A stretch of DNA of 8,353 bases, from assembly GCA_905214905.1 (NCBI GenBank), contig CAJMNK010000076.1, forward strand, positions 1-8,353. The letters are read 5' to 3'. A program made the position numbers and the translations under genes. This DNA comes from an uncultured bacterium. GTDB lineage: Bacteria; Actinomycetota; Coriobacteriia; Coriobacteriales; Coriobacteriaceae. The notes below the pieces were generated by a model. That model ran no database searches, was not told the DNA's origin, and worked only from the letters and a program-made list of their open reading frames with translations. Shown here in pieces: positions 5,926-8,353 of this stretch; the first letter of the stretch is position 1; every line of letters begins with the position of its first letter.

Positions 5926-7476
5926 TTATTTAGCGATATCGACGGCACGGCTCTCGCGAATCACGACAACGCGCACCTGACCGGGATACTCCATCTCTTC
6001 CTCGATCTGATGTGCGATATCGTGCGCAAGCACCGTGGACTGGGCATCCGAGATCTTGTCCGGCTGAACCATGACATGAACCTCACGACCGGCCTGCATG
6101 GCATAGGTGCGCTCGACGCCGTCGTGAGAGTTGGCAATCTCCTCGAGCTTCTCAAGACGCTTGATGTAGTTCTCGGCCGACTCGCGGCGGGCACCGGGAC
6201 GAGAAGCGGAGACGGCATCGGCAGCCTGGACCAGAACGTCAAGCACCGTGTTGGGGTCGACATCGGCATGATGGGCCTCGATCGCGTGAACGATAACGGG
6301 CTTCTCGCCATAACGGCGGGCAAGCTCGGCACCAATGACAGCATGCGGGCCCTCAACGTCGTGGTCGATGGCCTTGCCCAGGTCGTGCAGAAGACCGGCG
6401 CGCTTGGCGGTCACAACATCCAGACCGAGCTCGGAGGCCATCACACCGCACAGGTCGGAAACCTCAAGCGAATGCTGCAGCACGTTCTGACCAAACGAGG
6501 TGCGGTAGCGCAGAGCGCCCAGGGTCTTGACAATCTCGGGATGCAAGTCGTGGATACCGGTATCGAAGGCGGCCTGCTCGCCGGCCTCGCGCACACGCTG
6601 CTGAACCAAGTCGGCAGCCTTGTGATACATCTCCTCGATGCGGGCGGGGTGAATGCGGCCGTCGGCAATAAGGTTCTCAAGTGCCACGCGGGCGGTCTCA
6701 CGACGGACCGGATCGAAGCTCGAAAGCACAACGGTCTCGGGGGTGTCGTCAATCACGAGGTTGACGCCAGACACCTGCTCGAAGGTGCGGATGTTACGAC
6801 CCTCGCGACCGATGATGCGACCCTTGAGGTCATCGGAGGGAATATGCACGGAAGTGACGGTAACCTCGGCGGTATGGTCGGCGGCGCAACGCTGAATCGC
6901 CAGGGAGAGAATCTCCTGGGCGGTCTTATGGCACTCGGCGCGGACCTGCTGCTCGGACTCGCGGATGATGGTGGCCGCCTCGTGGGTAACCTCGCCGCGG
7001 ACCTTGTCGAGCAGCTCCTTGTGAGCGTCCTCGCGCGTAAGGTCGGCAATACGCTCGAGCTCGGAAGTCTGCTTGGCACAGAGCTCCTCAAGCTCGCGAG
7101 AGCGCTTCTCGACCTGACCGGCCTGGCTGGACAGCTGATGTTCGCGCTTATCGAGCGCATCGTTGCGGCGATCGAGCGATTCCTCGCGCTGCATCACACG
7201 ATTTTCGAGCGTACGAATCTCGCTCTTGCGCTGCTTGTCCTCGGCCTCGGCGGCCTGCTTGTTCTTGATGATCTCTTCCTTAGCCTCGAGCAGAGCCTCT
7301 TTTTTGAGGGTCTCGGCCTGACGCTTAGCATCACCGATCAGGGACTCTGCCTGCGCGTGTGCCGACTGAATCTTTTCGTCGGCCTCGTGAAGACTACCCT
7401 GCTTGGCGGTGCGCATGTAGGCAATGGCGGCGATGGCACCCAAAACGAGGCCAACGAGCGCTGCAATGATAGGCAT
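5926..7476 (-). CDS. rny: Ribonuclease Y
   Basis: A 516-residue membrane-anchored endoribonuclease of normal length that starts bulk mRNA decay and processing. The N-terminus has one transmembrane helix (about 2-21), followed by a long Glu/Lys/Ala-rich coiled coil (about 25-190). The KH domain has GRIIGREGRNIR (219-230). The HD domain shows N-V-L-Q-H-S-L-E-V with H335, L-L-H-D-L-G-K with H364-D365 (metal ligands), and A-D-A-V with D420 as the later Asp. The C-terminal RNase Y-specific part ends with an intact IREsRAVDIAK-type tail. The ATG at 7476 is chosen because AAGGAG lies 5 nt upstream; a GTG at 7482 in the same frame overlaps that ribosome binding site. A strong promoter and a leader of about 160 nt lie upstream. 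The GHKL ATPase gene follows after one base. Confidence 0.98.
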   Translation of the reverse strand: MPIIAALVGLVLGAIAAIAYMRTAKQGSLHEADEKIQSAHAQAESLIGDAKRQAETLKKEALLEAKEEIIKNKQAAEAEDKQRKSEIRTLENRVMQREESLDRRNDALDKREHQLSSQAGQVEKRSRELEELCAKQTSELERIADLTREDAHKELLDKVRGEVTHEAATIIRESEQQVRAECHKTAQEILSLAIQRCAADHTAEVTVTSVHIPSDDLKGRIIGREGRNIRTFEQVSGVNLVIDDTPETVVLSSFDPVRRETARVALENLIADGRIHPARIEEMYHKAADLVQQRVREAGEQAAFDTGIHDLHPEIVKTLGALRYRTSFGQNVLQHSLEVSDLCGVMASELGLDVVTAKRAGLLHDLGKAIDHDVEGPHAVIGAELARRYGEKPVIVHAIEAHHADVDPNTVLDVLVQAADAVSASRPGARRESAENYIKRLEKLEEIANSHDGVERTYAMQAGREVHVMVQPDKISDAQSTVLAHDIAHQIEEEMEYPGQVRVVVIRESRAVDIAK

Positions 7477-7481
7477 GCTCA

Positions 7482-7487
7482 CTCCTT
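7482..7487 (-). promoter_or_regulatory. Shine-Dalgarno of rny
   Basis: AAGGAG on the minus strand, 5 nt before the ATG at 7476. It favours this ATG over the in-frame GTG at 7482, which would overlap the site itself. Confidence 0.85.
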
Positions 7488-7511
7488 TTTATGGATTCGT
7501 TACACAGCAAA

Positions 7512-7537
7512 GCGAACCGTCCTTACGAACGGCTCGC
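7512..7537 (-). promoter_or_regulatory. Stem-loop in the rny leader, close to the ribosome binding site
   Basis: In the minus-strand RNA, GCGAGCCGU pairs with ACGGUUCGC (nine pairs, one of them G-U) around an 8-nt loop UCGUAAGG. It ends about 24 nt upstream of the Shine-Dalgarno. The following bases (UUUGCUGUG) are not a terminator-like U tract. The G-U pair would be an A-C mismatch on the opposite strand, so pairing favours the transcript that includes rny. A role in leader stability, RNase Y self-cleavage or translation control is inference. Confidence 0.55.
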
Positions 7538-7581
7538 GACATTTGAGTAATATGGGCGCAGCTTATGCGGGTCGGATACAG

Positions 7582-7613
7582 ATAAACATATAAACAAACT
7601 CATCACAGATGAG
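7582..7613 (-). promoter_or_regulatory. Small hairpin plus U-rich stretch in the rny leader (attenuator-like)
   Basis: CTCATC-TGT-GATGAG on the minus strand (7613-7599) forms a 6-bp stem with a 3-nt loop and is directly followed by TTTGTTTATATGTTTAT, a U-rich run that holds two copies of TGTTTAT. The layout resembles a weak intrinsic terminator inside the leader, but the stem is short and only half GC and the U run is interrupted. The site lies shortly after the predicted transcription start. Confidence 0.35.
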
Positions 7614-7631
7614 CACATATCACAAAGCAAA

Positions 7632-7670
7632 TGACAGTAATTATCCTACGTTGAACCGCAACTACTGTCA
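7632..7670. repeat. Inverted repeat bracketing the rny promoter (candidate operator)
   Basis: TGACAGTA at 7632-7639 and its exact reverse complement TACTGTCA at 7663-7670 are separated by 23 bp, with arm centres 31 bp apart, about three helical turns. One arm contains the -35 element and the other contains the predicted start site, so a factor bound to both would cover the promoter. Part of the match is forced by the -35 consensus (TTGACA), but the copy at the start site is not. Confidence 0.5.
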
Positions 7671-7671
7671 A
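7643..7671 (-). promoter_or_regulatory. Sigma-70-type promoter of the rny operon
   Basis: On the minus strand a perfect -35 TTGACA (7671-7666) is separated by exactly 17 bp from a -10 TAGGAT (7648-7643; four of six consensus bases, including the key A and final T). Transcription should begin near 7635-7637, giving a leader of about 160 nt before the rny ATG. This is the only strong promoter I see in the leftward block, so rny, the ATPase gene, spoVS, miaB, miaA and hflX may all depend on it, at least in part. Confidence 0.72.
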
Positions 7672-7677
7672 ATAAAC

Positions 7678-7732
7678 GCACCCGCACGGCGCCAATCGAG
7701 CGGTGAACGGCAGGGGCGTAACGGGCGCACGC
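7678..7732 (-). terminator. Possible weak terminator after recX
   Basis: Directly after the recX stop, minus-strand GCGCCCG (7728-7722) can pair with CGGGTGC (7684-7678, one G-U pair), followed by GTTTATTT. The intervening 37 nt are GC-rich and may fold themselves (ACGCC with GGCG). The large loop and short U run make this a weak candidate. If it works, it separates recX from the rny operon; otherwise recX transcripts read through into rny. Confidence 0.3.
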
Positions 7733-8353
7733 TTACACGGCGCATTCCTCGCTTAAGGTATCGAGACGCGCCTTAACGGCATCGGCGGCGATGTGATAAG
7801 AAAAGCCCTTACCCATCAAAAATCTGACGAGCTTTTCGAATGCACGGACCTCGGGAACGCGGCGTTTAGCGAGCAAGGCTGAAGCGCGGGCCATGTCATC
7901 ATCCACGGCAAAATAAGCCTCAGGATACCCGGGAATATCGTCAAGCACGACATGACGACGCTTGAGCTCAACCTCGATCTTGCGCTGTCCCCAGCCGCGT
8001 CGTTTGCGTTCTTCGATAAAGTACGAGCAAAAGCGGTTCTCATCCAAAAAACGATACTCGGTCGCTCGAGCAACGGCAAAATCGATCGCAGGCTGTCGAA
8101 AGCCATAGCGCGCCAACTTATCGCGTACCTCGCCCGTGGCATGATCGCGGCGCGAAAGCATCTCGGTCACCATGGTGAGCGCACATTTACGTTCGATAAG
8201 CTGCACTGCCTCGCGAAAGTCATCCCAATCACAGGGAAGGTCGGGGCGGTTTTTAACGTACAAGCGCGCCACGCGCACGGGAATCCAAATGGAACGTTCA
8301 AAACCGCCCTCAAGATCGCAATCGATATGCGCACAGGGCTTTTTAGACGCATA
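7733..8353 (-). CDS. recX: Regulatory protein RecX (5' end outside window)
   Basis: 206 residues are visible, with a TAA stop at 7733-7735. RecX binds RecA filaments and limits recombinase and SOS co-protease activity. The three-helix repeats are clear: a first one around 58-98 (ending YGFRQPAIDFAVARA), then RFLDENRFCSYFIEERKRRGWGQRKI (101-126) and E-L-K-R-R-H-V (129-135), the family's R-F-L-D-D-x-R-F ... R-R-G-x-G-x-x-x-I-x-x-E-L hallmark. A GTG at 8278 could begin a 181-residue protein, but it has no good ribosome binding site and the frame stays open with plausible residues to the window edge, so I treat the gene as cut by the edge. recA would be expected just beyond it. A 256-bp regulatory gap separates recX from rny. 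Confidence 0.93.
   Translation of the reverse strand, partial: YASKKPCAHIDCDLEGGFERSIWIPVRVARLYVKNRPDLPCDWDDFREAVQLIERKCALTMVTEMLSRRDHATGEVRDKLARYGFRQPAIDFAVARATEYRFLDENRFCSYFIEERKRRGWGQRKIEVELKRRHVVLDDIPGYPEAYFAVDDDMARASALLAKRRVPEVRAFEKLVRFLMGKGFSYHIAADAVKARLDTLSEECAV

Noticed and set aside
7513..7530. LexA/SOS box before rny from two CGAAC copies
   Set aside because: The two CGAAC motifs are direct, not inverted, and 13 bp apart; the known Gram-positive box needs CGAAC-N4-GTTCG. They are parts of the leader stem-loop.
5869..7593. Long open frame on the plus strand opposite rny (574 codons)
   Set aside because: It mirrors the RNase Y coding strand; the Leu/Gly-rich repeats are the complement of the Glu/Ala-rich coiled coil. 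No ribosome binding site or family signature.
7582..7677. ATAAACA-type short repeats as an origin or iteron array
   Set aside because: There are only two close copies and one imperfect copy in an AT-rich leader; they are not DnaA boxes and show no regular spacing.
8291..8300. GGAACGTTCA as an SOS operator in recX
   Set aside because: GAAC and GTTC abut without the 4-bp spacer and the site is inside the coding frame.

Overview
The window is ordinary chromosomal DNA, moderately GC-rich, most likely from a Coriobacteriia actinobacterium; a Collinsella-like gut organism is my best guess. That placement rests on remembered protein character and gene content, not on a search. I see no mobile element, CRISPR array, tRNA or rRNA. 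Genes fill nearly all of it, and the only sizeable non-coding stretch is about 256 bp upstream of rny.

Layout, left to right. A short rightward group occupies 1-800: the last codons of a LexA repressor gene, joined by a TAATG overlap to a DUF1624/HGSNAT-like membrane acyltransferase gene that carries a frameshift near 262-270. This group meets, tail to tail with a 16-bp overlap, a long leftward block. In transcription order, right to left, that block is recX (5' end outside the window), a regulatory gap, rny (RNase Y), an uncharacterised GHKL-fold ATPase, spoVS, miaB, miaA and hflX. The junctions rny/ATPase, miaB/miaA and miaA/hflX are separated by 1 nt or overlap by 1 nt (TAATG), so a translationally coupled operon is likely. 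Small gaps with hairpins or inverted repeats sit between the ATPase gene and spoVS, and a 64-bp gap separates spoVS from miaB.

The gene order combines two known neighbourhoods. Actinobacteria keep recA-recX, miaB, miaA, hflX and lexA close together. Bacillus keeps rny-ymdB-spoVS with miaB a little further on. Here the two are merged, and the ymdB position between rny and spoVS is taken by the GHKL ATPase, which has a MutL/Hsp90-type nucleotide-binding fold and no recognisable histidine-kinase part. The themes are SOS control (lexA, recX), mRNA decay (rny), tRNA A37 modification (miaA then miaB) and ribosome rescue or splitting (hflX).

The best candidates for something undescribed are (1) the GHKL ATPase between rny and spoVS, and (2) the rny control region. 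The latter has a TTGACA-N17-TAGGAT promoter whose -35 element and start site lie in the two arms of a perfect 8-bp inverted repeat with centres 31 bp apart, followed by a leader of about 160 nt with two stem-loops.
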